Assembly (NCBI GenBank): GCA_023436775.1
Contig: JAEZHW010000066.1
Location: forward strand, 1 to 17,318
DNA: 17,318 nt
Source: Actinomycetes bacterium
GTDB taxonomy: Bacteria > Actinomycetota > Actinomycetes > Actinomycetales > Microbacteriaceae
Reading direction: 5' to 3'
The notes beneath the pieces were generated by a model. That model was not told the DNA's origin. It did not search any database and saw only the letters and a list, made by a program, of their open reading frames with translations. This document shows positions 1 to 7,725 of this stretch, piece by piece (positions within the stretch are counted from its first letter, which is position 1; every line of letters starts with the position of its first letter). Position numbers and translations under genes: made by a program.

Positions 1-369
1 GGTCTGGGTGCGCCCGGACTGCGAGCCGTTCAGCACCAGTCGCAATCGGCCGTCGTCGGACTGCACCACCTGGCTCTTCACCAGCCCGAGCCACTCGGAC
101 CCGACCTCGGCCCCGGCGCGATCGCGCAGGCCGAGCTGATCCTCGCACCGGCCGCGGCAGTCAGCGCGACCGGCGACCGCCTCGGCTGGGGGCTGGGGTA
201 TTACGACCGTGCCCTGGAACTGGCCTCGCCCAAGACCCCGGTGATTGCGCTGGTATTCGACGACGAAGTGCTGTCAGCCATCCCGACCGAACAGCATGAC
301 AAAGCTGTCACCGCAATCGCGACGCCGGAACGTATGATCATCACGCGCGCGGGCTCACCCGCACGCTGA
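1..369 (+). CDS. 5-formyltetrahydrofolate cyclo-ligase, C-terminal part (5' end outside window)
   Basis: Frame 1 is open from the first base to TGA at 367-369, giving the last 122 residues of the protein. The family converts 5-formyltetrahydrofolate plus ATP to 5,10-methenyltetrahydrofolate in the cytoplasm, salvaging the storage folate. The diagnostic stretch is GDRLGWGLGYYDRAL, matching the family's glycine-rich G(D/G)RLGxGxGYYDR nucleotide and substrate loop. It is followed by the usual strand-rich end with IALVFDDEV, IPTEQHD (family: P.e.hD) and a final ATPERMI. The start and N-terminal ATP-contact residues lie upstream of the window. mscL starts 44 bp downstream on the same strand; the two genes lie near each other in other actinobacteria such as mycobacteria, so co-transcription is plausible. 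Confidence is high from the GYYDR motif; only the truncation limits it. Confidence 0.9.
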   Translation, partial: GLGAPGLRAVQHQSQSAVVGLHHLALHQPEPLGPDLGPGAIAQAELILAPAAAVSATGDRLGWGLGYYDRALELASPKTPVIALVFDDEVLSAIPTEQHDKAVTAIATPERMIITRAGSPAR

Positions 370-413
370 TCGTGCTGGTGGCGGCAGCGTCGCCGAGGGA
401 GAGAGGCCCATTC

Positions 414-830
414 ATGCTCAAGGGATTCCGTGATTTCATTCTGCGCGGCAACGTCATCGACCTGGCAGTTGCCGTGGTCGTTGGTGCCGCCTTCACCAGC
501 GTCGTTGGCGCCCTGGTCGACGGCGTGTTCAACCCGCTGATCGGCGCATTGTTCAACGCCGAGAGCCTCAGCACCGCATTCGTGGTGGAGATCCCGCTGG
601 TCGCCGGCAGTGCCAAGCTCGCCTTCGGTGCGGTCATCGGTGCGCTGATCCAGTTCCTGCTGACCGCAGCGGTGCTGTACTTCGCCTTCGTGCTGCCGAT
701 CAACACCCTGCGCAAGAAGGTGGAGGCCCGTCGGAAGGCTGGCGAAGAGGCCGAACCGGCTGCCGCCAGCGAAGCCGACCTGCTGGCCGAGATCCGTGAC
801 CTGCTGAAGGCGCAGGCCGCAAGCAAGTAA
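414..830 (+). CDS. mscL: Large-conductance mechanosensitive channel MscL
   Basis: The 138-residue product is the normal MscL length. It starts MLKGFRDFILRGNVIDLAVAV, the classical amphipathic N-terminal helix (FRDFILRGNVIDLAV) leading into TM1 (about 14-36, with the pore-constriction pattern AVAVVVGAAF). A short periplasmic loop follows, then TM2 (about 70-95, ending FVLPIN), a charged linker (RKKVEARRK) and a short C-terminal bundle helix (ADLLAEIRDLLKAQ). The channel is a homopentamer in the cytoplasmic membrane that opens under high membrane tension and releases solutes during hypo-osmotic shock. I chose ATG at 414 because it matches the family start and follows a purine-rich GAGGGAGAGAGG ribosome site; an in-frame GTG at 372 would add 14 non-family residues. 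It lies 44 bp after the folate gene and probably shares its transcript. Confidence 0.97.
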   Translation: MLKGFRDFILRGNVIDLAVAVVVGAAFTSVVGALVDGVFNPLIGALFNAESLSTAFVVEIPLVAGSAKLAFGAVIGALIQFLLTAAVLYFAFVLPINTLRKKVEARRKAGEEAEPAAASEADLLAEIRDLLKAQAASK

Positions 831-832
831 CC

Positions 833-857
833 GTCCCCCGCGCCCGAAGCGCGGGAC
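833..857. terminator. GC-rich hairpin between convergent genes (possible bidirectional terminator)
   Basis: CCCGCGC at 837-843 pairs perfectly with GCGCGGG at 849-855 around a 5-nt loop. GTC at 833-835 could pair with adjacent bases past a bulge. It lies three bases after the mscL stop and touches the stop of the opposing gene at 857, which is the right place for a shared terminator. There is no U-tract on either side, so it is not a textbook intrinsic terminator. Confidence 0.5.
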
Positions 858-1201
858 TAGACCCGCCCCCAGTGCGGCGGCAGATCGCGCAGCAGCGCAG
901 CATCTGCCGCCGCCGTCGCGTCTTGGGCCGGAAGGTCCCCCCATGCCTCGGGGCGATCCTCATCGGACAGTTCCGCGGTGGCGCCAGACTGCGGCGCCGG
1001 GTCGCTGCCGGGCGGCGGTGCGGTCCGCACGCGGCGATGCCGACGGCGAGGCCGCGGTTGCGCCGATTCCGCCGCTGCAGCAGCCGCGGATGCACCTGCA
1101 GCAGACGCAGCAGCGCCAGCCGCACCAGCCGCAGACGCGCCCGCCGCAGACGCGCCCGCCGCCGGGGCTGCGCCCTCGGCCTGCTCGGACTGCCCAGCCA
1201 C
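857..1201 (-). CDS. Small Ala-rich protein with conserved-looking C-terminal tail, coupled to helicase-like gene
   Basis: GTG start at 1201, two bases after the TAG of the upstream helicase-like gene (1206-1204), so translation is probably coupled. The product is 114 residues. Residues about 10-45 are low-complexity Ala/Gly/Ser, encoded partly by a 15-bp tandem repeat. A basic Pro/Arg segment (PRPRRRHRRVR) follows, then an acidic end with SDEDRPEAWGD, and the chain finishes LLRDLPPHWGRV. A tail of the type acidic-WG...LRxxxPPHW is one I recall from small hypothetical actinobacterial proteins, which argues that this is a real gene and not filler. No enzyme motif is visible and I cannot assign a function. 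Because it is cotranscribed with the helicase-like gene, an accessory or partner role is a reasonable guess. The low-complexity middle may be disordered. Confidence 0.65.
   Translation of the reverse strand: MAGQSEQAEGAAPAAGASAAGASAAGAAGAAASAAGASAAAAAAESAQPRPRRRHRRVRTAPPPGSDPAPQSGATAELSDEDRPEAWGDLPAQDATAAADAALLRDLPPHWGRV
1131..1160. repeat. Two perfect 15-bp tandem copies inside the Ala-rich gene
   Basis: GCAGACGCGCCCGCC occurs twice back to back at 1131-1145 and 1146-1160, with degenerate copies on both sides. On the minus strand each copy encodes an AGASA-type pentapeptide. Since the unit is a multiple of three, copy-number change would keep the frame. Confidence 0.85.
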
Positions 1202-1203
1202 CG

Positions 1204-4200
1204 CTACCCCACGAGGTGCTGCCGCATGTCCACCGGCTGCGTCTGCGCCAGCGACGGCTGCGGCTCGGCCGGGGCCGCGCCCAGCGTCCGCGCGATCCGC
1301 AGCGCCACCTGGGCCGGGTCGCGGAAGAGTTCGAATGCGTGCACCCGCAAATAGTGCCAGCCGAGGCGGTGCAACTGCTGAGGACGCAGCCGCAGGCTCT
1401 CGCGCAGACTCTCACCGAGCAACACCTGGTCCGTCTCGATCACCGCGGCGCGGCCGCCAAAGGAGGCGACGAGGCCGAGGCGGTCCCGATAGTTCAGGTT
1501 CACGCGCAGGCCATAGCCGATCAGGCGGCGAGCGAGGTCGGCCAGCAGCGGGTCGGAGTCGTCCAGCAGCGTGTCCTCACGGTCCTCGCGTCGCTGTGCC
1601 TCCTTGAGCACCTGCGCCAGCGAGAGCACGCCGTTGCGCATGCGGTGCTCATCGATCTCTTCCGGGGCGAAGCAGGAGACGATCGTGAGCGCCTTGCGGG
1701 CGCGGGTCAGGGCGTGCGCCAGGGCGCGGTCACCGCCCTCGTCACCGAGAATGCCGAAGTTCGACAGCAGTCGGCCGTGCGGCGTCCGGCCGTAGCCGAT
1801 CGAGAAAATGACGCGGTCGCGGGATTGGCCGACCGCCTGATCGATGGTGGCCACCATGAAAGGTTCACCACGCTCGGCGAGCAGCCACTCGCTCAGGTCG
1901 GGCCGCGATGCGAAACCGGCCAGCACGGCCTGCTCCAGCCGAACCGCGTGCTTCGGGCTCGCCGTGATGATCATCAGGGTCTGGCTCGGGTGGCGCTGCG
2001 CGTGGTCGAGGGTGAGTTGGACGACGCGATCTACCTCGGCATCGACGCTCTCCACCGTGCCCGAAACGGGGTCCGGCATCGCTCCGCCGCCCTCGACCTG
2101 AATGAACGAGATCGAGGAGTGACCGAGGTACTGACCTGCCCACGGCAGGGAATCGATCGAGCCCTCGTAGAAGTGACGGCTCACCAGGTCGGTGAGGTCC
2201 TGACCGGCGCCGCGGTAGGAGCGCATCAGTTCCTTGGTCGGCAGCACCTCGCCAAGGCGCAGCAGTGCCGACTCGGCGTGCAGCTCCGGCGCGGTGCCGT
2301 CGAAGGGGCGCTCAGACAGCGCGATGCGGAAGCGGCTCGGCGACTCGCTGACCGGGTCACCGAAGGCAATCACCTGGCGAACGCGACGGATCGCCGGAAT
2401 GCACTCGGCGAAGGTCACTGCGGCAGCATCCACCAGGATCACCGCATCGAAGTGCATTGAATCCGGCAGGGTCGGCACCTCATACGGCGAGGCGGTCCAC
2501 ACCGGCGACAAGATCCGACCCAGGGTCGGCGCATACATTTGCAGCGCCTCCGGGGTCACCCGACCGGACTTCAGCAGCGCCTTGAGCGTGCTGGCCTCGT
2601 CCGCGTGGTCCGAGACACCGATCGCCCAGGACTGGCCGAGTTGCCAGGCCAGCAGCGCGGCATTGGTCGCGACGTGGGCCTCGTCGACGAGGCGGAAGTC
2701 GGCCTCGAGGCGGTCCACCACCTCGGTGTTCGCATTCAGCAGCGCGCGATTGCCGGCCAGCATCAGCGACAGGGCCGACTGCCACCAGGCAAGTTCAAGT
2801 TCGAGGGCGACGCGGTCGTCCGGCACGTGCCGGTCGGCAAGGTCACGCAGCAGCGGGCCGAGTTCCAACTGACGCAACTGCGCCAGCAGCTCGGTGCGCT
2901 CCTTGATGTTGTCCATCGCCTCGGTCTGCACGGCCAGGCCCGCGAGCGTGGCCTGCAGTTGCTGATACGGCTGGTCCAGCAGCGGCAGGTTCATGCCGTT
3001 GGCGTTGATCGCGGACTCGATCACCAGCAGCGCGTCCACTGTCTCGCGGTAGAGGCGGTGCAGCTCATCCAGGCCGGTCGGCACCTGCGGGGTGAGACCC
3101 GGCTTGGTGTAGCGCTGCCACAGCGAACGCTGCTGCTGGATCTGCTGCAGCGCGTGATGCAGGTCGTCCACGCGAGCACCCGGGCGCACGTACTCCTGCG
3201 CGAGCTTGCGCAGGCGACGGCGGTCACCACCGGACATCTCTTTGCCTGCCTGCTTGCGCGGCGAGGTGGCCAGAATCAGTTCGGTCAGCGAGCGATCAAA
3301 CACGTCCGGCGTGAACTTGTCCAGGGTGTCGCGCAGCGCCAGCAAGAGTTCGAACTGCTCCCCGGTCTCGGCGACGGTCTGTGGCGGACGCATCGAGGTC
3401 TGGGTGGTCAGTTCCACGGCGGCGGCCAGCAGTCGCGGCACCAGGTCCTCGTGCAGACGGTGCGCCAGCATCTGGGCCTGCGCGGCGTCCTCCGGCGTGG
3501 CGAATTCGGCACCATACCAAGCAGAGTCGTTCGGTCCGTAGCGGAACTCGCCCAGTGCGGCCGCATCGCGCAGGATCTGGGCGGCGTGCTCACGCTCCTC
3601 CGCCAGAGCGATGACGCTGTTCTCGCTCAGTCGCGCGGTGGTCAGCGGCGGCTCAGGCAGCAGGGCCAGCTTGGAGAGTTCGTTGAGTGCGTCCAGCACC
3701 GAAACGCCGATCATCCGGTCCTTGTGGCCAAGGGCGTGGCGGTAGTCCAGCAGCACCGAGCGCAGGCGCTGCAGGGCGGCATCCGCCTCGGCGCCGCTCG
3801 GACGGGTGGCACGCTCATTGCGCAGCAGCGCCCGCACCAGGTCGGCGCGCAAGGTGCTGGGGCTGACGGCGAGGCCCTCGAGGCCGACGCTCTTGAAACG
3901 CTCGGCGACCGAGTGCAGGCCGGCACGACGCGGGCCGACAATCAGGACGCGCTTGTGCTGGGCTACCAGCGCGGCGGCAGCATTGGCGATGGTCTGGGTG
4001 GCCCCCGAGCCGGGCACGGTGTGCACCACGAGCGAGTTGCCAGCGGCCGCCTCGGCGATGACCTGCTCCTGCTCCTCGTCGGCGTCCAAGATCAGCGTGT
4101 CGGCGGCCACCGGTCGGCGGTCGGTGTCGATGGGGTCGACCGTGGCGCGGCCCTCGGCGAGCGCGACGCGGGCCGCGGGCAGCCCAGCCACCGCGTCCAG

Positions 4201-4953
4201 GATCGGGTGCTCCAGCGAGCCCGCCGCGTCCTCGACCATCGCCCCGCTCACCTCAGCGAAGGACGAGACGATCAGGCGCGGCTGCACACTGAACCAGGAC
4301 AGGTGCGTGGTCAGGCCGCGCAACCGGTCGATGACCGCCTGCGGGGTGAACTCGTCCTGGCGCGTGGCCAGGCGCACGAAGGAGTCTCCATCGAGGGCAA
4401 TCTGGAACTGCTCCTCGAAGGCGCGCACCAGCGCCGGGTTGAAGATCGTGTCGCCCTTGAGCCTCAGTTCGAAGTCGCGGCCGTAGCGACGGATCGAGAG
4501 CGGACGCAGCAGCACCGGGGCGCGATAGTCGCGACCGTCGTGGCGCCACTCGGCCATGCCGATGGCCAGGTGGATGGCGTCGATGCCGCGAGCCGTCGCC
4601 AGCTCGATCGCCTTGGCCGTCAGATCGTGGGCGGCACCTTTTGCGGCGCGCAGCGCCAAGTCGTCGCGGATCAGGTTCGATAGCAGCGTGCGGTTGCCCG
4701 TGATGAACTGGGCGAGGCCACCGGGGTGCGTGGTGGACAGCTCGATGCGGGTGGTCGGGGTGTCCTCAAAGTGCAGCAGCGGCGAGCGGCCACCGAGTAC
4801 CGCCAATTCCTGACGCCAGGCGCCACGGACCGGCTCTGCGGCGTGCACCGTGACGGTGCCGGGCTCGCCGATTCGGAGGCTGTATGGGTCGGTGGGCTGC
4901 CCTTCGGGCAGCGCGGCGGGAAGCGCGAACGGTTCCGGCTCATGCGCGGTCAT
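1204..4953 (-). CDS. Large helicase-like protein with degenerate ATPase and nuclease motifs
   Basis: The 1249-residue product has the layout of actinobacterial DUF4011-like/superfamily-1 helicase proteins with a C-terminal REase_MTES_1575-type fold. Residues about 300-345 hold VPGSGATQT where a P-loop would read GKT: the lysine position is Ala318. The Walker B region is DAVILVDAAAV (836-846), with Asp842 kept but Ala843 in place of Glu. The motif-III-like AFGDP follows, and near the C-terminus VIFSIGYGRTPHGR and ALTRARKALTIV resemble helicase motifs V-VI. The last 110 residues look like the Vsr-type nuclease domain (AVIETD at 1169-1175; HRLGWHYLRVHAFELFRDP), but the usual first Asp appears to be Gly1160. 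ATG at 4953 follows AGGAG, spaced 6 nt. Family recognition is from memory of motifs. A structural or nucleic-acid-binding role is more likely than active unwinding, but this is inference. Confidence 0.85.
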   Translation of the reverse strand: MTAHEPEPFALPAALPEGQPTDPYSLRIGEPGTVTVHAAEPVRGAWRQELAVLGGRSPLLHFEDTPTTRIELSTTHPGGLAQFITGNRTLLSNLIRDDLALRAAKGAAHDLTAKAIELATARGIDAIHLAIGMAEWRHDGRDYRAPVLLRPLSIRRYGRDFELRLKGDTIFNPALVRAFEEQFQIALDGDSFVRLATRQDEFTPQAVIDRLRGLTTHLSWFSVQPRLIVSSFAEVSGAMVEDAAGSLEHPILDAVAGLPAARVALAEGRATVDPIDTDRRPVAADTLILDADEEQEQVIAEAAAGNSLVVHTVPGSGATQTIANAAAALVAQHKRVLIVGPRRAGLHSVAERFKSVGLEGLAVSPSTLRADLVRALLRNERATRPSGAEADAALQRLRSVLLDYRHALGHKDRMIGVSVLDALNELSKLALLPEPPLTTARLSENSVIALAEEREHAAQILRDAAALGEFRYGPNDSAWYGAEFATPEDAAQAQMLAHRLHEDLVPRLLAAAVELTTQTSMRPPQTVAETGEQFELLLALRDTLDKFTPDVFDRSLTELILATSPRKQAGKEMSGGDRRRLRKLAQEYVRPGARVDDLHHALQQIQQQRSLWQRYTKPGLTPQVPTGLDELHRLYRETVDALLVIESAINANGMNLPLLDQPYQQLQATLAGLAVQTEAMDNIKERTELLAQLRQLELGPLLRDLADRHVPDDRVALELELAWWQSALSLMLAGNRALLNANTEVVDRLEADFRLVDEAHVATNAALLAWQLGQSWAIGVSDHADEASTLKALLKSGRVTPEALQMYAPTLGRILSPVWTASPYEVPTLPDSMHFDAVILVDAAAVTFAECIPAIRRVRQVIAFGDPVSESPSRFRIALSERPFDGTAPELHAESALLRLGEVLPTKELMRSYRGAGQDLTDLVSRHFYEGSIDSLPWAGQYLGHSSISFIQVEGGGAMPDPVSGTVESVDAEVDRVVQLTLDHAQRHPSQTLMIITASPKHAVRLEQAVLAGFASRPDLSEWLLAERGEPFMVATIDQAVGQSRDRVIFSIGYGRTPHGRLLSNFGILGDEGGDRALAHALTRARKALTIVSCFAPEEIDEHRMRNGVLSLAQVLKEAQRREDREDTLLDDSDPLLADLARRLIGYGLRVNLNYRDRLGLVASFGGRAAVIETDQVLLGESLRESLRLRPQQLHRLGWHYLRVHAFELFRDPAQVALRIARTLGAAPAEPQPSLAQTQPVDMRQHLVG

Positions 4954-5011
4954 CGCAACTCCTATTCCTGCTCGGCCCAGGCATGGACGTACACCGTCAC
5001 CCTACGACTGG

Positions 5012-5024
5012 GTTTGCAACAAAC
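5012..5024. promoter_or_regulatory. Short palindrome in the divergent gap, possible operator
   Basis: GTTTG-CAA-CAAAC is a perfect 5-bp-arm inverted repeat in the 197-bp gap (4954-5150) between the helicase-like gene and the esterase-kinase pair. The gap also has CACTGG (5077-5082) facing CCAGTG (5095-5100). I see no convincing -35/-10 pair on either strand, so the promoter positions are not called. Confidence 0.3.
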
Positions 5025-5150
5025 TCGGCAATGAAATCGGGGTTTTGTCACGCAGTGCTGGGGTTTCCTCGCGTGACACTGGGGCTCCCCGCATCCAGTG
5101 CCGCTGCACAATACTGGTTTCACTGTCATTCGACCCTGCGAGGAAGTGCC

Positions 5151-6131
5151 ATGGCCCAGTTCGACCTACCCCTGGAGCAACTGCAGACCCACCGTTCCGG
5201 CACTCCGAAGCCCGCCGACTTTGACGAGTTCTGGGCGGCCACGCTCACCGAGGCACGCTCCTTCCCCGTCGATGCGACCTTCACCGACTACGACGCCGGC
5301 CTGGACGAACTGGTGGTCCAGGACGTGCGCTTCTCGGGATTCGCCGGGGACCGCATCCACGGCTGGTTCCTCGCACCCAAGCACGCGACCGGCCCGCTGC
5401 CAGTGGTCGTCACCTACCTGGGCTATGGCGGCGGTCGCGGCCTGCCGGGTGAATGGACCGAATGGCCGAGCGCGGGCTTCGCGCACCTCGTCGTCGATTC
5501 TCGCGGTCAGGGCAGCGGCCACCGGGTCGGTTCCACCCCGGACGGCCCCTTCACCGGCCCACATGCTGGCGGTGTGCTCACGCTCGGCATCGAGTCCCCG
5601 CAGACCTACTACTACCGCCGGCTCTACACCGATGCGGTCCGAGCCGTCGACGCGATCCTGGAACACCCACTCATCGATCCGACCCGGGTCACGATCGCGG
5701 GCAACAGTCAGGGCGGCGCGATCACCCTCGCCGTGGCGGGCCTGCACGAGGCTCCGATCGCGGCGATGGCCGATGTGCCGTTCATGAGCGACATCCACCG
5801 CGCCATCCGCATCACCAACGACTATCCCTATGCCGAACTGAAGCAGTGGCTGGCCATTCACCACGGCGAGGAGCGCTCCCGCGCCGAGGCCACGGTCAAC
5901 TATTTCGACGTCACCAACTTCACGCCGCGCGCCACGGTGCCGGCGCTGTTCTCGGTCGCGCTGATGGACACCATCTGCCCACCCTCGACCGTCTACGCCG
6001 CATTCAACGCGTACGCTGGTCCGAGGGAGATTCAGGTCTACGAGTTCAACGGCCACGAGCACGGACGCGCCTATCAGGCTGCAGTGCAGCGCCGCTGGCT
6101 CAAGCAACGGTTGGAGCAGTTGGGTGAGTAG
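5151..6131 (+). CDS. CE7-family acetyl esterase (acetyl xylan esterase / cephalosporin-C deacetylase type)
   Basis: The 326-residue length is normal for carbohydrate esterase family 7, cytoplasmic alpha/beta hydrolases that remove acetyl groups from short acetylated sugars. All three CE7 signatures are present: RGQG (in VVDSRGQGSG), GNSQGG with nucleophile Ser186, and the HE motif GHEHG with His302. The expected acid is Asp273 in LMDTICPPSTVYAA. These positions are within a few residues of those in characterised CE7 enzymes. N-terminal FDLPLEQLQTHRSG and PADFDEFWAATL are also family-typical. No signal peptide is seen, as expected. ATG at 5151 follows GAGGAAG; the frame is open upstream to 4884 but that part is not family-like. 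The stop overlaps the start of the kinase gene by 8 bp, so deacetylated sugar may be passed to phosphorylation. Confidence 0.93.
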   Translation: MAQFDLPLEQLQTHRSGTPKPADFDEFWAATLTEARSFPVDATFTDYDAGLDELVVQDVRFSGFAGDRIHGWFLAPKHATGPLPVVVTYLGYGGGRGLPGEWTEWPSAGFAHLVVDSRGQGSGHRVGSTPDGPFTGPHAGGVLTLGIESPQTYYYRRLYTDAVRAVDAILEHPLIDPTRVTIAGNSQGGAITLAVAGLHEAPIAAMADVPFMSDIHRAIRITNDYPYAELKQWLAIHHGEERSRAEATVNYFDVTNFTPRATVPALFSVALMDTICPPSTVYAAFNAYAGPREIQVYEFNGHEHGRAYQAAVQRRWLKQRLEQLGE

Positions 6132-7026
6132 GGACGTCCTGGTCGGTATCGAAACCGGCGGTACCAAGATCATGATGGCGCTGGCCGATGCCACAGCCCC
6201 GGAATTGATCGTTGCCCAGCACCGCATCCCGACCGAGGACCCCGGCCAGACGCTGGCCGCGATGGACGCCTGGATCCGCGAGGCAGTCGGCAGCGATCGC
6301 ATCGCGGGCGCCGGCATCGGCGCCTTTGGCCCGATCAACCTGGACCCCGATTCGCCGGACTTCACCCGCTTGACCGTCACTCCGAAGCTGGCGTGGCGTG
6401 GTGCGCGCCTGCTGGACGGCCTGCCGGTGCTGGACGGGGTACCGCTGCGCGCGGTCACCGACGTGGGCGCGGCCGCCATCGGCGAACAGCAGGCTGGCGC
6501 CGGACAGGGCCTGTCCCGCCTCGCCTATGTCACGATCGGCACCGGCGTGGGCGCTGGCGTGTTGCTGAACGGCCGGGCCGTGGTCGGCACCGGTGACCAC
6601 GAACTGGGGCACCAGTTGGTGCGCAAACACCCCGAGGACACCTTTGCGGGACAGTGCCCGTACCACGGCGACTGCCTGGAAGGCTTGAGCTGCGGCCCGG
6701 CGCTGCAGGCACGCTACGGTATCCCCGCCGAAACCTTCAGCCCCGAGCAGCAGGCCGCTACCGCCCGCTTCGTCGGCGATTACGCCGCCCAACTGGCTTG
6801 GACGCTGCGGATGGGTTTCAGCGTGCAGCGGGTGATCTTCGGTGGCGGTGTACTGCACATCCCGGGTCTGCTGGACGAACTGCGCGACCGCGTCGCCTTC
6901 TACGCCGACGGCCCGATTGCGACCCCCGACGGTGGCGAGTTCATCGTGCAGCCGCAACTCGGCGGCGAGGCGGGGATGCGTGGGGCGCTGACCCTAGCCG
7001 CCTGGTCGGCGGCCGGCACCAACTAG
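6124..7026 (+). CDS. ROK-family sugar kinase, fructokinase-like
   Basis: The 300-residue ROK protein has the N-terminal phosphate loop VGIETGGTKI, catalytic Asp113 in VTDVGAAAIGE, the second phosphate loop YVTIGTGVGAGVL, and a zinc site in GDHELGHQLVRKHPED plus CPYHGDCLEGLSCGPAL. The long CPxHGDCLEGLxxGPA form is typical of bacterial ROK fructokinases and mannokinases, so ATP-dependent fructose (or mannose) 6-phosphorylation is the best guess. C-terminal FGGGVLHIPGLLDELR is the usual ROK ending. The GTG start at 6124 overlaps the esterase stop (GTGAGTAG), with GGAG at 6113-6116 spaced 7 nt, which indicates translational coupling. Asn is more usual where Gly115 sits in TDVGAAA. The actual sugar cannot be read from sequence. 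Confidence 0.9.
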   Translation: MSRDVLVGIETGGTKIMMALADATAPELIVAQHRIPTEDPGQTLAAMDAWIREAVGSDRIAGAGIGAFGPINLDPDSPDFTRLTVTPKLAWRGARLLDGLPVLDGVPLRAVTDVGAAAIGEQQAGAGQGLSRLAYVTIGTGVGAGVLLNGRAVVGTGDHELGHQLVRKHPEDTFAGQCPYHGDCLEGLSCGPALQARYGIPAETFSPEQQAATARFVGDYAAQLAWTLRMGFSVQRVIFGGGVLHIPGLLDELRDRVAFYADGPIATPDGGEFIVQPQLGGEAGMRGALTLAAWSAAGTN

Positions 7027-7649
7027 GGCTTGACCTGCACCAATCCGCCGCGGCGGTGTGAGATCAGGATCACCAGCAGCGCCGAGGCGGCGAAGCCAGC
7101 GGCAATGAGCGCCACGTAGGCAGCCACCATCGGGTAGCCGCCGGCCGGGTCAAGGAACGGGTACGGCACCCAGCCATCCGTCGCGCCGCGAACCAGCGCC
7201 ATCGCAGTCCAGACCAGCGGGAAGACCAAGAACGCCCACACCCGCTTCCAGGGCAGGCGGCGACGGTCGGAGACGAACATCCAGTCGGCGGCAAGCACTA
7301 CGGGGATGATCACGTGCATGGCGGTGTTCTCCCAGCCGATCGGGATCCCGCTGGCACGGTCAATCGGCTCCAGCAGCGCGGCGTAGACGATGCCAACCAC
7401 CACCATGTAGCTGGTGACCGCACCGCGCAGGAAGGTGAGCCGCGTGCCCTGGCTGCGACCGGACAGGTGCGCCCCGGCTGACATGAGCATCACCACCACG
7501 GTGAGCAGCGTGGACACGATCGTGAACAGGCTGAAGAAGTTGACCGGGTCAAAGTTGCCCCGCGCCTCGGTGACCTGCTGGCTGGTGATCACCGCGGCCA
7601 CACCGAGTCCAGCCACCGCCAGTCGCAGTACTGCGATGAAGTACGTCAC
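7023..7649 (-). CDS. Pr6Pr-like six-segment integral membrane protein
   Basis: The 208-residue protein has six hydrophobic helices: near the N-terminus (VLRLAVAGLGVAAVI), FFSLFTIVSTLLTVVVML, VTSYMVVVGIVYAALL, HVIIPVVLAADWMFV, WAFLVFPLVWTAMALV and a last long one (VAAYVALIAAGFAASALLVILI). The features NFFSxFTIVS, an HxxxPxxxxxDW segment and a proline-aromatic-rich region before the last helix fit the Pr6Pr family of bacterial membrane proteins, whose function is unknown. I chose GTG at 7649 because TAGGAGGA lies directly upstream; longer readings add non-membrane sequence with no ribosome site. Its stop codon shares the CTAG at 7023-7026 with the converging kinase gene. A strong hairpin sits just upstream of its ribosome site. 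It may be the third gene of the 8978-to-7023 transcript, 76 bp after the P-loop kinase. Confidence 0.85.
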   Translation of the reverse strand: MTYFIAVLRLAVAGLGVAAVITSQQVTEARGNFDPVNFFSLFTIVSTLLTVVVMLMSAGAHLSGRSQGTRLTFLRGAVTSYMVVVGIVYAALLEPIDRASGIPIGWENTAMHVIIPVVLAADWMFVSDRRRLPWKRVWAFLVFPLVWTAMALVRGATDGWVPYPFLDPAGGYPMVAAYVALIAAGFAASALLVILISHRRGGLVQVKP

Positions 7650-7663
7650 GGATCCTCCTACCC

Positions 7664-7688
7664 CTGCAGCGGCGCAACGCCGCCGCAG
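7664..7688 (-). terminator. Strong hairpin between kinase gene and membrane-protein gene
   Basis: On the minus strand CTGCGGCGGCG (7688-7678) pairs with CGCCGCTGCAG (7674-7664) around a 3-nt loop, 11 bp with one G-U pair in RNA. It lies between the kinase stop (7726) and the ribosome site (about 7653-7660) of the next gene. No U-tract follows, so it could be a weak terminator, an mRNA-processing or stability element, or a translational control. Confidence 0.5.
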
Positions 7689-7725
7689 ACAGCCTAGTCC
7701 TGCCCGTCCCGCAACGCGGCTGGAT

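Noticed and set aside
372..413. GTG start for mscL at 372
   Set aside because: It adds 14 residues not found in the family; ATG at 414 begins the canonical N-terminal helix after a purine-rich ribosome site.
943..4683. Long open frames on the plus strand (about 500 and 700 codons) opposite the helicase-like gene
   Set aside because: They read as low-complexity Arg/Gln/Val-rich protein with no family motifs. They are the expected antisense shadow of a high-GC gene whose minus-strand product has recognisable motifs.
4884..5150. N-terminal extension of the esterase
   Set aside because: The frame is open but the extra residues are not CE7-like, and the ATG at 5151 has a good ribosome site and gives the normal family length.
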